Shown here: positions 25,206-34,728 of the stretch, in pieces
Numbering within the stretch: position 1 is the stretch's first letter
Layout: each line of letters begins with the position of its first letter
From: Bacteroidaceae bacterium
Lineage (GTDB): Bacteria > Bacteroidota > Bacteroidia > Bacteroidales > Bacteroidaceae
Direction of reading: 5' to 3'
Length of the DNA: 64,000 bases
Assembly (NCBI GenBank): GCA_017483605.1
Contig: JAFUWG010000041.1
Span: 62,001-126,000 of the forward strand
Notes under the pieces: generated by a model
The model's input: the letters and a program-made list of their open reading frames with translations, nothing else
Told to the model about the DNA's origin: nothing
Database searches by the model: none
Translations under genes and position numbers: made by a program

Positions 25206-28200
25206 ATGAATCTACATTCAAAGAAAGCCGCATTGTGTGTCAGCATGGCACTTGCCATAATGGCGACCAATGTTCCTTCTGCTGCCTTTGCCAGCAATGG
25301 CGAAGCACCTATGCAACAGCAGCAGACCCGAAAGATTCAGGGTGTTGTGGTCGATGAATTTGGCGACCCAGTCCCTGGTGCCTCCGTTCTTGTGAAGGCA
25401 TCAGGTACAGGTGCAGCCACCGACCTTGACGGTCGCTTCACCGTCGATGCCGCTCCAGGCGCAATACTCCAAATCAGTTTTATCGGTTACATCACTCAAA
25501 CAGTGAAAGCCACAACGGGCACAATGAAGATTGTCTTGACAGAAGACAACCACGCATTGAGCGATGTGGTGGTGGTCGGTTACGGTGTGATGAAACGTTC
25601 TGACCTTACCGGTGCCGTTGCCTCTATCGATGAAAAGGCAATCAAGCAAGGTGTCAACACCTCCATCGAGCAAGCCATGCAAGGCCGTATCGCAGGTGTG
25701 CAGGTGACCCAAAACTCTGGTGCCCCAGGTGGTGGTATCTCGGTACAGATTCGTGGTATCAACTCACTGAATGGCAACGAGCCTCTCTACGTGATTGATG
25801 GTGTCGCCATGTCGGGACAGACTAGCGATAACTCATCCGTGCTCAGCACGCTGAACCCTTCCGACATCACCTCGCTGGAGGTGCTGAAGGATGCATCGGC
25901 AACAGCCATTTACGGTTCTCGTGCTTCTAATGGTGTTGTGCTTATCACGACAAAACGTGGTTCTGAAGGCAAGCCCAAGGTGACCTACGAAGGCATGATG
26001 GGTTGGCAGTCACTGCCTAAGCATCTGAAGATGATGAATCTGCAGCAATACGCAAAGTACTACAATGACCGTGCTGAATTGTGGGGTTGGGGTGCTATGG
26101 AGCAGTACAAAGACCCATCGCTTCTCACGAAGGGTACTGACTGGCAGGATGAGTTGTTCCAGACCGCCTTCATGCATCAGCATCAGTTGGGTGTCAACGG
26201 TGGAACAAAAGACATGAACTACAACCTTGCCGGCGGTTTCTTGAGCCAAGACGGTATCGGTGTGGGCTCTGGCTTTACCCGTGCCAGTTTTCGTGCGAAC
26301 TTCGAGACGGCGGTGAACAAATGGATTAAGTTGGGTGCCAACGGCTATTTTGCCCGCACACGCCAAATCATCACCTTCGATGATGCCAACGTCATTCAGG
26401 ATGCCATCTCAATGACTCCGGACGTGGCTGCTCGCAATGCCGATGGTTCATACGACTCGGGTGCAGAAAACGAGTTCAACTACACAGAGAACCCGCTTTT
26501 CAAGGCTCAGCAGATTGACAATCACAACAAGAAATCGCAACTGGATTACAACCTTTATGCCAACATCACACCTATCAAGGACTTGGTGCTTCGTATAGAG
26601 TATGGTGGCAGTTTCTCTTGGAACGATACTTATTACTTCCGTCCAGAATATTCATACGGTTCCAGCAACCAAAAGGTGGAATCATTGGACAGCCGTACCT
26701 CTGCTACCAGCAAGTACAAAACCTTCAAGCAGTATGCAACCTACGACTTTGACCCCGTGAAGAACAATCACATCCAGGTGATGTTCGGTCATGAGGCACA
26801 GTGGGGTGACTGGGCAAACTTGCAGGCAAGCAGAAAGGGCTACATTTCTACTGCCATCCACTCTTTGCACGTGGGTGACGCGACGACTGCAACCAACGAT
26901 GAGCAAGGCAGTGCTTGGTCCATCGAATCTTACTTCGGCCGTCTGAACTACAACCTCTACGACCGTTACCTTCTCACAGCCACACTCCGTGCCGATGGTT
27001 CTTCATCGTTCGGACCCGACAACCGCTGGGGTTGGTTCCCGTCAGCAGCGGCTGCATGGCGTGTGAACAACGAGAAGTTCATGGAAAGCACCAAGGACTG
27101 GCTCTCCAACTTGAAACTGCGTGTAGGTTGGGGTCTTGTGGGTAATCAGCAGACAGGTTCTTACGCTTATGGTGTGGCAATGGGTACGACCAACACCGCT
27201 TGGGGTACAGGTTACTACGCCAGCAACTATGCCAACAAGAAACTGAAGTGGGAAAGCACGAAGGCATGGAACCTCGGTCTCGACTTTGCCTTCTTGAACA
27301 ATCGCATCGAGTTCATCGTGGATATGTACTACAAGAACACCAATAACTTGCTGATGCAGGCATCACTGCCAACCTATCTGGTGGATGTGGACGGCTACCG
27401 AGGCATCACCGCTCCATGGGTGAATGCTGGTGCCATTCGCAACAAGGGTATTGAGTTCACTCTCAACACCGTGAACATCGACCGTGGTGACTGGAAGTGG
27501 CGTACTGGTGCCACCCTGTCCATCAACCGCAACAAACTGACGAGGTTGAACAGCGATGATTCTTCTCTGCAAGGCCGTATCGGTTCTGAGACTTACACAC
27601 TTTCAGAGATTGGCGGTCCTGTAGGACGTTTCTATGGATATAACGTCATTGGCATGTACACCAAAGAAGACGACTTCTACCAGAAGAATCAGTTGGGCGA
27701 GTTCTTGCTCGATGTGAATGGCAACAAAATTCCTACGGCACGTCCAGCCGACTCTGACGGCAACCTCTATGACATTAAGCAGAATGGTATCTGGGTGGGT
27801 GACTACATCTACGAAGATATCAACGACGACGGAAGAATCACGGAGGCAGACCGTAAGTATATTGGTGATCCAAACCCGAAATTTACGTTTGGTTTGAACA
27901 ACACTCTTTCTTATAAGAACGTAGAAGTTTCCTTCTTCCTGAGCGGTTCTGTCGGCAACGACGTTTACAACGTGCTTCGTCAGACGAAGACCAACCCTGC
28001 CGGTTGGGGTAACAAGATGGCATACGTAGCCAACTGTGCACAAATCGCCATGTATGACGAGGAGGGTTCGTTGAGCGATATTTCTAATGTCTATATTGCC
28101 AACCCAGAAACTGCGGAGTGCTGGCGTATTGAGCCATCAGGCAGTGGACAGAACAACAATGGCCGTATCTCCTCCAAGTTTGTTGAGGATGGTTCATACG

Positions 28201-28436
28201 TTCGTCTCAAGTCTCTTTCTGTGGCATGGAACTTGCCAAAACGCTGGATTGAAAAGATCGGTGTTGAGTGGTGTCAAGTTTATGCCAACGCACAGAACCT
28301 CTTCACCATCACTGGCTATAAGGGCTATGACCCAGAAATCGGTTCGATGGGCCAGAGCGTGATTCTTCAGGGTCTTGACAATGGTCGTTACCCATCACAG
28401 CGTATTTTCAACTTTGGTATTAAACTTAACTTCTAA
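25206..28436 (+). CDS. susC: SusC/RagA TonB-dependent outer-membrane glycan importer
   Basis: 1076 aa. Signal peptide about 1-30 (ALCVSMALAIMATNVPSAAF). Carboxypeptidase-D-like regulatory domain about 43-115 (IQGVVVDEFGDPVPGASVLV). A TonB box-like stretch SDVVVVGYG is at about 119-127. The plug domain includes IAGVQVTQNSGAPGGGISVQ and SLEVLKDASATAIYGSRASN, the SusC signature. The remainder is a 22-strand beta barrel ending in aromatic NFGIKLNF. It imports oligosaccharides across the outer membrane with energy from TonB-ExbBD, paired with the SusD lid encoded 15 bp downstream. Substrate inferred as a beta-glucan or glucomannan from the flanking GH3 and GH5 genes. Confidence 0.97.
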   Translation: MNLHSKKAALCVSMALAIMATNVPSAAFASNGEAPMQQQQTRKIQGVVVDEFGDPVPGASVLVKASGTGAATDLDGRFTVDAAPGAILQISFIGYITQTVKATTGTMKIVLTEDNHALSDVVVVGYGVMKRSDLTGAVASIDEKAIKQGVNTSIEQAMQGRIAGVQVTQNSGAPGGGISVQIRGINSLNGNEPLYVIDGVAMSGQTSDNSSVLSTLNPSDITSLEVLKDASATAIYGSRASNGVVLITTKRGSEGKPKVTYEGMMGWQSLPKHLKMMNLQQYAKYYNDRAELWGWGAMEQYKDPSLLTKGTDWQDELFQTAFMHQHQLGVNGGTKDMNYNLAGGFLSQDGIGVGSGFTRASFRANFETAVNKWIKLGANGYFARTRQIITFDDANVIQDAISMTPDVAARNADGSYDSGAENEFNYTENPLFKAQQIDNHNKKSQLDYNLYANITPIKDLVLRIEYGGSFSWNDTYYFRPEYSYGSSNQKVESLDSRTSATSKYKTFKQYATYDFDPVKNNHIQVMFGHEAQWGDWANLQASRKGYISTAIHSLHVGDATTATNDEQGSAWSIESYFGRLNYNLYDRYLLTATLRADGSSSFGPDNRWGWFPSAAAAWRVNNEKFMESTKDWLSNLKLRVGWGLVGNQQTGSYAYGVAMGTTNTAWGTGYYASNYANKKLKWESTKAWNLGLDFAFLNNRIEFIVDMYYKNTNNLLMQASLPTYLVDVDGYRGITAPWVNAGAIRNKGIEFTLNTVNIDRGDWKWRTGATLSINRNKLTRLNSDDSSLQGRIGSETYTLSEIGGPVGRFYGYNVIGMYTKEDDFYQKNQLGEFLLDVNGNKIPTARPADSDGNLYDIKQNGIWVGDYIYEDINDDGRITEADRKYIGDPNPKFTFGLNNTLSYKNVEVSFFLSGSVGNDVYNVLRQTKTNPAGWGNKMAYVANCAQIAMYDEEGSLSDISNVYIANPETAECWRIEPSGSGQNNNGRISSKFVEDGSYVRLKSLSVAWNLPKRWIEKIGVEWCQVYANAQNLFTITGYKGYDPEIGSMGQSVILQGLDNGRYPSQRIFNFGIKLNF

Positions 28437-28451
28437 TAAATCATAGGAATA

Positions 28452-30323
28452 ATGAAAAAGTTCAATATATTGTTGTTGTCTGTGGCTTCCCTCTTTGCGG
28501 CAGGAGCACTCACGACCAGTTGTAGTGATGGCTTCCTCGACAAGACTCCAAGCAATGACTATACGGCAGAAACCTTCTACTCTTCGGACGCTGCTGTGAT
28601 GAAAGCCATTGAGCCACTCTACAACTACGCATGGTTCAACTATAACTACCGTGCCATGATTGGTATGGGCTCCATCCGTGCCAACGATGGTTGGAACCCT
28701 TATCTTAACCCCGAGTTTGCGACATTCCAGGTGACAGGTCTCTCTACCGAACTTGCCAACGCTTGGTCTTCTTTCTACATGGTGGTCACGATGTCTAACC
28801 AACTCATTGCCGACATCAACGCCTACTGCACCGATGCCGTGAGTGAGGATGTGAAAAACCTTGCTCTGGGCGAGGCTTACCTGATGCGTGGCACAGCCTA
28901 TTTCTATCTGGTGCGTGCATGGGGTGATGTCATCGTCTATGAGGACAACGAGGCACTGACCGCAAATCCTGTTCTTCCGCTCACCAAGGAGGAGGACGTG
29001 CTCAAGTTCGCCATCCGCGACTTCCAGCGTGCAACAGAACTTCTTCCTACCGCCAGCACATCGATGCACGCCACCAAGTATGTGGCAGAGGCATTGGAGG
29101 CAAAAGCACTCCTCGCACTTAGTGGCTGGAACAATGGCGGCACACGCGATGAGGACATGCTGAAGCAAGTCATCGCCCTTTGCGACGACGTTCTGCAGAA
29201 TGGTCCTTATCAACTGATGAGCAACTATGAAGACCTCTTCAAGTATGACAACAACAACTTCTCGATGCAGAACTCAGAGACCCTGCTTGCCATGCACTGG
29301 GCAGACCCGCTCACAGGCTCTTGGGGCAACATGAGTGCCAACGTGTCTGACTTGGCATGGAGTGGTTCTTCCGACATCACCGTCTGGGGTGGCATCTATG
29401 CATCTGCCGACATGATTGACCTCTACAACGAGGACATCAGCGACTCCATCCGATTCCATGCAGCCTTCTGTACGCCAGGTGCTTACTACGACTATTGGGA
29501 TACAGGCAACGACCTCACATCGGCTTCGGAGAAGACTCCTGAGAACGGCTATCCACAGGCAACAGGCTACCTCTACAAGAAGAAGTTCTGCCAACTGAAG
29601 AAGGGCCTTCCTGGCACCAAGGCAGACTGTGGCGGTCACCTCGCACAGATGGCTTCACCGCTCAACACCTACATCATGCGTCTGGCAGATGTTTACCTCA
29701 TCAAGGCAGAGGCGATTCTCGGCAATGCAGAATCGACCAGCGATGCCAAGGGTCTGGCTGCCATCAATGCCGTTCGTACCCGTGCTGGCGTGAAGGCACT
29801 CACTTCCTACAATTTCGACACGCTCATCAAGGAGCGCCGCAAGGAGTTCTGCATGGAATATCAGAATTGGTACGACATGGTCACCTGGTATCGCTGGAAG
29901 CCACAGTACATGCTCAACTACTTCAACAACAAGCAGCACCGTGCTTTCATGATTAACGAGGGCGACGTGCTCTACAATGCCGACCGCACCATCTCTTACC
30001 GCACCTTCCCGCAGCGTCAGTCGCAGCCTTGGTACTTCTACGATTACAATGTGACCATTGGCGGCAAGACCTACGACCAGGTGTGCTACTGGAACGACTG
30101 CCTCCGCGATGCCGACTCTGAGGACATCATCCAGACCGTGGAGGATGGCTACACCTATGACGTGGATGCACTTTCCCGTGCACAGGATGGCTACGACCCA
30201 GTCACTCTCAACGAAGAGAATATCTTCATGCCTTATCCCGAGGCAGACGTGCTCCGCAACCCGAACTTCAAGTTGGCTGCCCAGAGTTACGACTTCGGCG
30301 ATTTCATCATCAAGCAAGAATAG
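28452..30323 (+). CDS. susD: SusD/RagB surface glycan-binding lipoprotein
   Basis: 623 aa. Lipoprotein signal with lipobox Cys at about 24 (AAGALTTSCSDGFLDKTPSN). The TPR-rich SusD fold is recognisable by AETFYSSDAAVMKAIEPLYN, LALGEAYLMRGTAYFYLVRA, YVAEALEAKALLAL and the closing MRLADVYLIKAEAILGNAES and IKERRKEFCMEYQNWYDMVT. It forms the lid on the SusC barrel and delivers glycan. It starts 15 bp after SusC and ends 27 bp before the next lipoprotein gene. Confidence 0.97.
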   Translation: MKKFNILLLSVASLFAAGALTTSCSDGFLDKTPSNDYTAETFYSSDAAVMKAIEPLYNYAWFNYNYRAMIGMGSIRANDGWNPYLNPEFATFQVTGLSTELANAWSSFYMVVTMSNQLIADINAYCTDAVSEDVKNLALGEAYLMRGTAYFYLVRAWGDVIVYEDNEALTANPVLPLTKEEDVLKFAIRDFQRATELLPTASTSMHATKYVAEALEAKALLALSGWNNGGTRDEDMLKQVIALCDDVLQNGPYQLMSNYEDLFKYDNNNFSMQNSETLLAMHWADPLTGSWGNMSANVSDLAWSGSSDITVWGGIYASADMIDLYNEDISDSIRFHAAFCTPGAYYDYWDTGNDLTSASEKTPENGYPQATGYLYKKKFCQLKKGLPGTKADCGGHLAQMASPLNTYIMRLADVYLIKAEAILGNAESTSDAKGLAAINAVRTRAGVKALTSYNFDTLIKERRKEFCMEYQNWYDMVTWYRWKPQYMLNYFNNKQHRAFMINEGDVLYNADRTISYRTFPQRQSQPWYFYDYNVTIGGKTYDQVCYWNDCLRDADSEDIIQTVEDGYTYDVDALSRAQDGYDPVTLNEENIFMPYPEADVLRNPNFKLAAQSYDFGDFIIKQE

Positions 30324-30350
30324 TTATTCATTTCTTTAAGCAACAAAAAT

Positions 30351-31970
30351 ATGAAAAGTATATCAAATATGAAATGGGGCATGTTGATGGTTGCTCTCCT
30401 GGCAGTCCTCTCGTTCGGAGCCACATCTTGTAGCGACGACGATGGTGGTGGACAGCCCGAAATCACAGGTGTTCGTGTCTGTGACCCAGAGTATGCCGAC
30501 AGCCTCTTCACCAAGTCTGCTCAGGGGCAGACCATCGCCATCATTGGTAAGAACCTTGGTGGTGCCACAAAAGTCTATATCAACGACCAGGAGGTATATT
30601 TCAGCCCGACCATGAACACCGACCACAGCATCATCGTGAAGGTGCCATCGGAGACAGACGGTTTCAGACTCACCGCGTTCAACAGCGAGTTGAAAGACGA
30701 AATCCGTGTGGAGACCAACCATGGCAGTGCCGTGTATGGCTTTAAGGTGTTGGGTGCAGCCCCAAGCATCACCCGCATCCAAGGCAGTTATCCACGTTCG
30801 GCAGGCGATGTGCTCAACGTTTATGGTCTGAACCTCTACAGTATCGAGAACATCTACTTCACCGATGTGACAGCCGAGGCGCTCGACACGCTGGAATGGG
30901 AAGACGTCGTGCCGGGCAATCACACCGCAGTGGCTGATTATGAGATTGTCAGCCAGAACCGCTATCTCAATTCCAACCAGAACTATGAAGTTTCTTCACA
31001 AATTCAGTTGGTGACTCCAAGCCTCGCTTTTGACGAAGGTACATTGGTCATCGAGTGTGCAGCCGGAACGGTTTACATCCCATACACGAAGGTGCCAGGC
31101 AAGCCTGTCATCAGCAGCATCAACACGGATATGCCAATCCCCGGCACAGACCTCATTATCAAGGGCCGTGAATTCGTGCAGATAGAGTCCATCACATACG
31201 GCGACGTGACCCTGACGGGCGACGACTTCACCGTGGCAGACTCTGAGGACGCAATCATCATCCCGTTCAAGCAGAAGCCAACAGCAGGTTCGGGCACGAC
31301 GCTCACCGTCACCACACCAGGTGGCAAGGCTACGGTGGATTACTTCTATGTATATGACGGCTTGCTGCTCAACTTCGAGCCTGACTATGCAACCGACAAC
31401 GGATGGGGTCCGAATGGCGAATTGATGCCAGAGGCAACTTCGGCAGGCATCCCATACGTGAGCGACGGCCAGTTCTGGCGTATCAAATCGACCGATGCAG
31501 GTTGGAACTGGTGGGCAGTGATGTGCTATTTCCGCAAAGACTGGAACGGCAACTCCTTCGGTCTGCCGGGCTTCGACATCATTCCTGCCGAAACGCCAGC
31601 CGAAGAGGTGTACCTTGCCATGGAAGTGTGGGACAACAACACCGACTTTGGTGAGGAGCAGTACCCCTTCATGCACTATCAGATTCAGACCATCGGCGAT
31701 GCTCAAACCTACGTCTTCGAGAACTTCATCCAGAATGACGTGGCGTATAAGGAGAAAGCCCTCCGTGCCATCGACAACACACAGCCTAAGGAGCAGTGGT
31801 ACCGCCACGTCGTTTCGCTGGGCAACTTCGACGGCTGGGCAGGCAAGACCTACGCCGACATCGTGGCTGACGGTATCAACCAGATTCGTTTCATGCACAT
31901 GAACTGGACAGGCACACCATCCACTATGGATGTGATGTTCGACAACGTGCGTATCTACTACCAGAAGTAA
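30351..31970 (+). CDS. Surface glycan-binding lipoprotein with IPT/TIG domains
   Basis: 539 aa. Lipobox FGATSCSDDDGGG (Cys about 26), then Asp-rich sorting signal expected for surface lipoproteins. IPT/TIG-type Ig domains follow: ITGVRVCDPEYADSL with TIAIIGKNLGGATKVYINDQ (about 40-125), APSITRIQGSYPRSAGDVLN (about 140-230) and KPVISSINTDMPIPGTDLII (about 245-325). The C-terminal 200 residues are aromatic-rich (MCYFRKDWNGNSFGLPGFDI) and likely hold the glycan-binding site. The position after SusD is that of SusE/SGBP-B proteins. Role: capture of the polysaccharide at the surface. Confidence 0.88.
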   Translation: MKSISNMKWGMLMVALLAVLSFGATSCSDDDGGGQPEITGVRVCDPEYADSLFTKSAQGQTIAIIGKNLGGATKVYINDQEVYFSPTMNTDHSIIVKVPSETDGFRLTAFNSELKDEIRVETNHGSAVYGFKVLGAAPSITRIQGSYPRSAGDVLNVYGLNLYSIENIYFTDVTAEALDTLEWEDVVPGNHTAVADYEIVSQNRYLNSNQNYEVSSQIQLVTPSLAFDEGTLVIECAAGTVYIPYTKVPGKPVISSINTDMPIPGTDLIIKGREFVQIESITYGDVTLTGDDFTVADSEDAIIIPFKQKPTAGSGTTLTVTTPGGKATVDYFYVYDGLLLNFEPDYATDNGWGPNGELMPEATSAGIPYVSDGQFWRIKSTDAGWNWWAVMCYFRKDWNGNSFGLPGFDIIPAETPAEEVYLAMEVWDNNTDFGEEQYPFMHYQIQTIGDAQTYVFENFIQNDVAYKEKALRAIDNTQPKEQWYRHVVSLGNFDGWAGKTYADIVADGINQIRFMHMNWTGTPSTMDVMFDNVRIYYQK

Positions 31971-31995
31971 AAAACCCCTAACCCTTAAAATTGCA

Positions 31996-33477
31996 ATGAA
32001 GAAAACATTCAATATCTTCAGTCTCGCACTCGTGTTCGTTACGGCTCTGTTCATGCAGGGCTGTAGCGACAACGACAACGTGACCGCCTCTCACCTCGAC
32101 ATCTTCCGAGGTGAAGACTCCACCGCTATCAGCCAACTGGACTTCAACATTGGTGCGGCTTTTGCCATGATTAGCGTGGATTGCGACGCCGAATGGACTG
32201 CTGGCAGCGATGCCGACTGGTGTACCCTCTCCAATCATGCAGGCTATGGTTATGCCAACAAGCGTTCGTTCGTGAAACTCTCTGTGAGCAAGAACACTGG
32301 CGATGCCCGCACAGCCACCGTCACATTCTCCTCTGGCTCTACCACTCGCACCCTCACCATCACACAGCGGGGTGCAGGTGCCGACCCTGGCGATACCTTC
32401 CAGACGGCATTCGAGTTTGTGGAAAGCCTGACTTTCGGCTACAACCTCTACAACACACTGGAGGCTCACCACGACCTTGCTGCCTCTTCTTCTTGGTGGC
32501 ATCCAACGAGCGACCTCGATTGGGAGACGGCATGGGGACAGCCCGTGACGACTCAGGAGGAAATCGATTCCATCGTGGCAGGTGGCGTGAACGTCATCCG
32601 TGTGCCCGTCACTTGGTTCCCTCACATGGATGCGGACGGCAACGTGAAGGAAATCTGGATGAATCGCGTGGAAGAAGTGGTTGACTATGTGCTCAGCACA
32701 GGTTCATACTGCATCCTCAATGTTCACCACGATGCCAGCGAGCGCGGTTCTCGCACCGACGGTGCTGGCTGGTTGCGTGCCGACATGGACGAGTATGCCG
32801 AGACTTCTGTCAAGTTCAAGAAACTCTGGACACAGATTGCCAACCGCTTCAAGAGCCGCGACGAGCACCTGCTTTTCGAGGCGTTCAACGAGATTCTTGA
32901 CAAGACCGACAACTGGCAAGACCCGACCGACGAGAGTGCTTACACCGCTATCACTCAGTTGGAGCAGGACTTCGTGGATGCCGTGCGTGCAACGGGTGGC
33001 AACAACGAGTTCCGCAACCTCGTGGTGAATCCATACAGTGCAGGCAGTTCTCCCGCCAAGTTGGCTGGTTTCCAGGCTCCTAACGATGTACACGCTAACC
33101 ACATCCTTGCTTCCATCCACACTTACGACCCATACGGATTCTGTAGTGCTGCCGGCGAGTGGAATGTTTACATGTGGGATACCGATTGCGAGCAGACAGC
33201 CATTGACCTGACTCGTCGTGTCGATACTCGCATGAATGAACTGGGCATCCCATACATCTACACGGAGTTTGGTGCCCTCGACCCAGACAAGGAACTCGGC
33301 GAACGCATCAAGCACGCACGCAGTTTCATCAGCAAGTTCGTTTCTTACGGAACGACAGGTATCTGGTGGGACGGCGACGACTCCAACAAGTCTTGGGATG
33401 GCCTCTTCAACCGCAAGACCAACAAGTGGAACGAGACCGAGATTCTCGACGTCTTCGTCAAAGCGACGGCGAAGTAA
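31996..33477 (+). CDS. BACON-GH5 endo-beta-glucanase, surface lipoprotein
   Basis: 493 aa. Lipobox MQGCSDNDN (Cys23). BACON domain at about 45-127 (DCDAEWTAGSDADWCTLSN, TATVTFSSGSTTRTLTITQR). GH5 catalytic barrel from about 140 (FGYNLYNTLEA): acid/base Glu299 in FEAFNEILDK, nucleophile Glu424 in YIYTEFGALDP, with VIRVPVTWFPHMD and NVHHDASERG. The profile is closest to subfamily GH5_4 in my judgement, which includes endo-glucanases, lichenases and xyloglucanases. It cuts the polysaccharide at the cell surface to pieces that SusCD imports. Last gene of the locus; a strong terminator follows at 33509. Confidence 0.93.
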   Translation: MKKTFNIFSLALVFVTALFMQGCSDNDNVTASHLDIFRGEDSTAISQLDFNIGAAFAMISVDCDAEWTAGSDADWCTLSNHAGYGYANKRSFVKLSVSKNTGDARTATVTFSSGSTTRTLTITQRGAGADPGDTFQTAFEFVESLTFGYNLYNTLEAHHDLAASSSWWHPTSDLDWETAWGQPVTTQEEIDSIVAGGVNVIRVPVTWFPHMDADGNVKEIWMNRVEEVVDYVLSTGSYCILNVHHDASERGSRTDGAGWLRADMDEYAETSVKFKKLWTQIANRFKSRDEHLLFEAFNEILDKTDNWQDPTDESAYTAITQLEQDFVDAVRATGGNNEFRNLVVNPYSAGSSPAKLAGFQAPNDVHANHILASIHTYDPYGFCSAAGEWNVYMWDTDCEQTAIDLTRRVDTRMNELGIPYIYTEFGALDPDKELGERIKHARSFISKFVSYGTTGIWWDGDDSNKSWDGLFNRKTNKWNETEILDVFVKATAK

Positions 33478-33508
33478 AAATCGGTCAACACAACATTTCT
33501 TCAATAAG

Positions 33509-33577
33509 GTGAACCCCTCGGGTACGATGTGCCGTACCCGAGGGGTTCACTTCGTCGTACCCGAGGGGTACGTTTTT
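33509..33577 (+). terminator. Terminator with a third competing arm
   Basis: GTGAACCCCTCGGGTACG (33509-33526) pairs perfectly with 33533-33550 (6-nt loop). The right-arm core CGTACCCGAGGGG recurs at 33556-33568 as part of a smaller hairpin directly before TTTTT (33573-33577). It terminates the GH5 transcript. Confidence 0.85.
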
Positions 33578-33596
33578 CTGTTTCTTTTTCGGCGTT

Positions 33597-33631
33597 CTTG
33601 TTGTCACTTACGAAAAAATTCCTTACCTTTG
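33597..33631 (+). promoter_or_regulatory. Promoter of the FNT-type channel gene
   Basis: TACCTTTG at 33624-33631, 18 bp before the ATG, with CTTG at 33597-33600 as a weak -33 box. Confidence 0.5.
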
Positions 33632-33649
33632 CAAAAAACCTGAAAACTC

Positions 33650-34258
33650 ATGAACAAAGAACTTCTTTCTATCATTCGTTCTGGCATCTTTGCAGGTGTC
33701 TGCATCGGCATTGCCGGATTTGTCTATTTGGCTGAGAAAAGCATCATCGGAGCCGTTCTGTTTGCGTTCGGACTGCTCACGGTTGTCAACTATAAACTGA
33801 AACTCTACACGGGTACGGCAGGTTTCATCAAGAAGGGAGAAGTGGGAACCCTGCTGCTCATTCTGGTGAGCAACATCGTGGGTTGCCTCATTGTGGCACT
33901 GATTGCCCGCTGCTCGCCCATGCCTATCCAAGAGACGGCACAAGGCATCCTGGAGGCACGTCTGAAGACGGGTCCCCTCTGTGGCGGCGTGCTTGCCATC
34001 GGTTGTGGTATGATTATGACGACCGCGGTCAATTTTGCCCGTCAAGGCAAAAACCTGCCCCTGCTGTTCGGTGTGCCACTCTTCATCATGTGTGGCTTCC
34101 CCCACTGTGTGGCAGACGCATTCTACTATCTGACGGTGCCTGCCTGCTTCCTTTCGGCACACGTTTGGGAAGTCCTTGCCTTCTACCTCAGCATTGTCCT
34201 CGGCAACTTTGTCGGCTGCAATCTCTACCGCATCATCGTCGGGAACCCCTCGGAATGA
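33650..34258 (+). CDS. Formate/nitrite transporter (FNT) family protein
   Basis: 202 aa, about six hydrophobic segments, as in FNT channels that move formate, nitrite or hydrosulfide. Visible marks: IRSGIFAGVCIGIAGFVYLA in the first helix, LYTGTAGFIKKGEVG after helix 2, and MCGFPHCVADAFYYL, which corresponds to the family's pore segment with the central His (usually GFEHSVANM). At 202 aa it is somewhat shorter than typical members (about 250-280), with a short C-terminus. It converges on gldH and overlaps its 3' end by 34 bp. A role in export of formate from mixed-acid fermentation is plausible. Confidence 0.8.
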   Translation: MNKELLSIIRSGIFAGVCIGIAGFVYLAEKSIIGAVLFAFGLLTVVNYKLKLYTGTAGFIKKGEVGTLLLILVSNIVGCLIVALIARCSPMPIQETAQGILEARLKTGPLCGGVLAIGCGMIMTTAVNFARQGKNLPLLFGVPLFIMCGFPHCVADAFYYLTVPACFLSAHVWEVLAFYLSIVLGNFVGCNLYRIIVGNPSE

Positions 34259-34728
34259 GACTGTTCCACAAACACGCCCACCTCGGAGATGCCCGTCAAG
34301 GGGTTCAACTTCATGCGGTGGGAGAGGCGAAGCGTATAGGCTTTGCCCTTTTTCAGATGGATGACCGCGACGCCTGAATAATCGTCGGCAAGAGGTGTGC
34401 TGTGCCCGTATGTATAACGCCCATCGTCGTTGATAGCGATGGGCAAGCGGCAGGATGCGACCCTGTGTTGGTCGCATTGCTGTTCTACCGCCACCACGAG
34501 GTTCTCATATTGGTATGCGTCCGTACTCCGCACGCCCACCGAAAGCAACACGTCCATGTCGTGGTCAGCCACGGGCAAGGTGTAAACCAGCGTGTCGCGA
34601 CTGTCCCACAGGCTTTGCGGAATCGGCTGATAGGCGGTATAATACAGACCGTCTTGGCACGAGAGGAAAAGGAATGTGCCAAGACAGCCGAGAAGGATGT
34701 TCCGGAATGTCATCAGAAACTTTTTCAT
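34225..34728 (-). CDS. gldH: GldH-like gliding-motility lipoprotein
   Basis: 167 aa. Lipobox LFLSCQDG (Cys about 24), then YYTAYQPIPQSLWDSRDTLV, the region typical for GldH, and a C-terminal beta-sandwich ending ISEVGVFVEQ. GldH belongs to the gliding/type IX secretion-associated set in Flavobacterium but is also kept in non-gliding Prevotella. The start overlaps the stop of the upstream ricT gene by 4 nt. Its 3' end overlaps the converging FNT gene (34225-34258). Confidence 0.85.
   Translation of the reverse strand: MKKFLMTFRNILLGCLGTFLFLSCQDGLYYTAYQPIPQSLWDSRDTLVYTLPVADHDMDVLLSVGVRSTDAYQYENLVVAVEQQCDQHRVASCRLPIAINDDGRYTYGHSTPLADDYSGVAVIHLKKGKAYTLRLSHRMKLNPLTGISEVGVFVEQSHSEGFPTMMR

Noticed and set aside
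30996-32078. A 360-codon minus-strand frame opposite the glycan-binding lipoprotein
   Set aside because: Antisense shadow of a lipoprotein with TIG domains.
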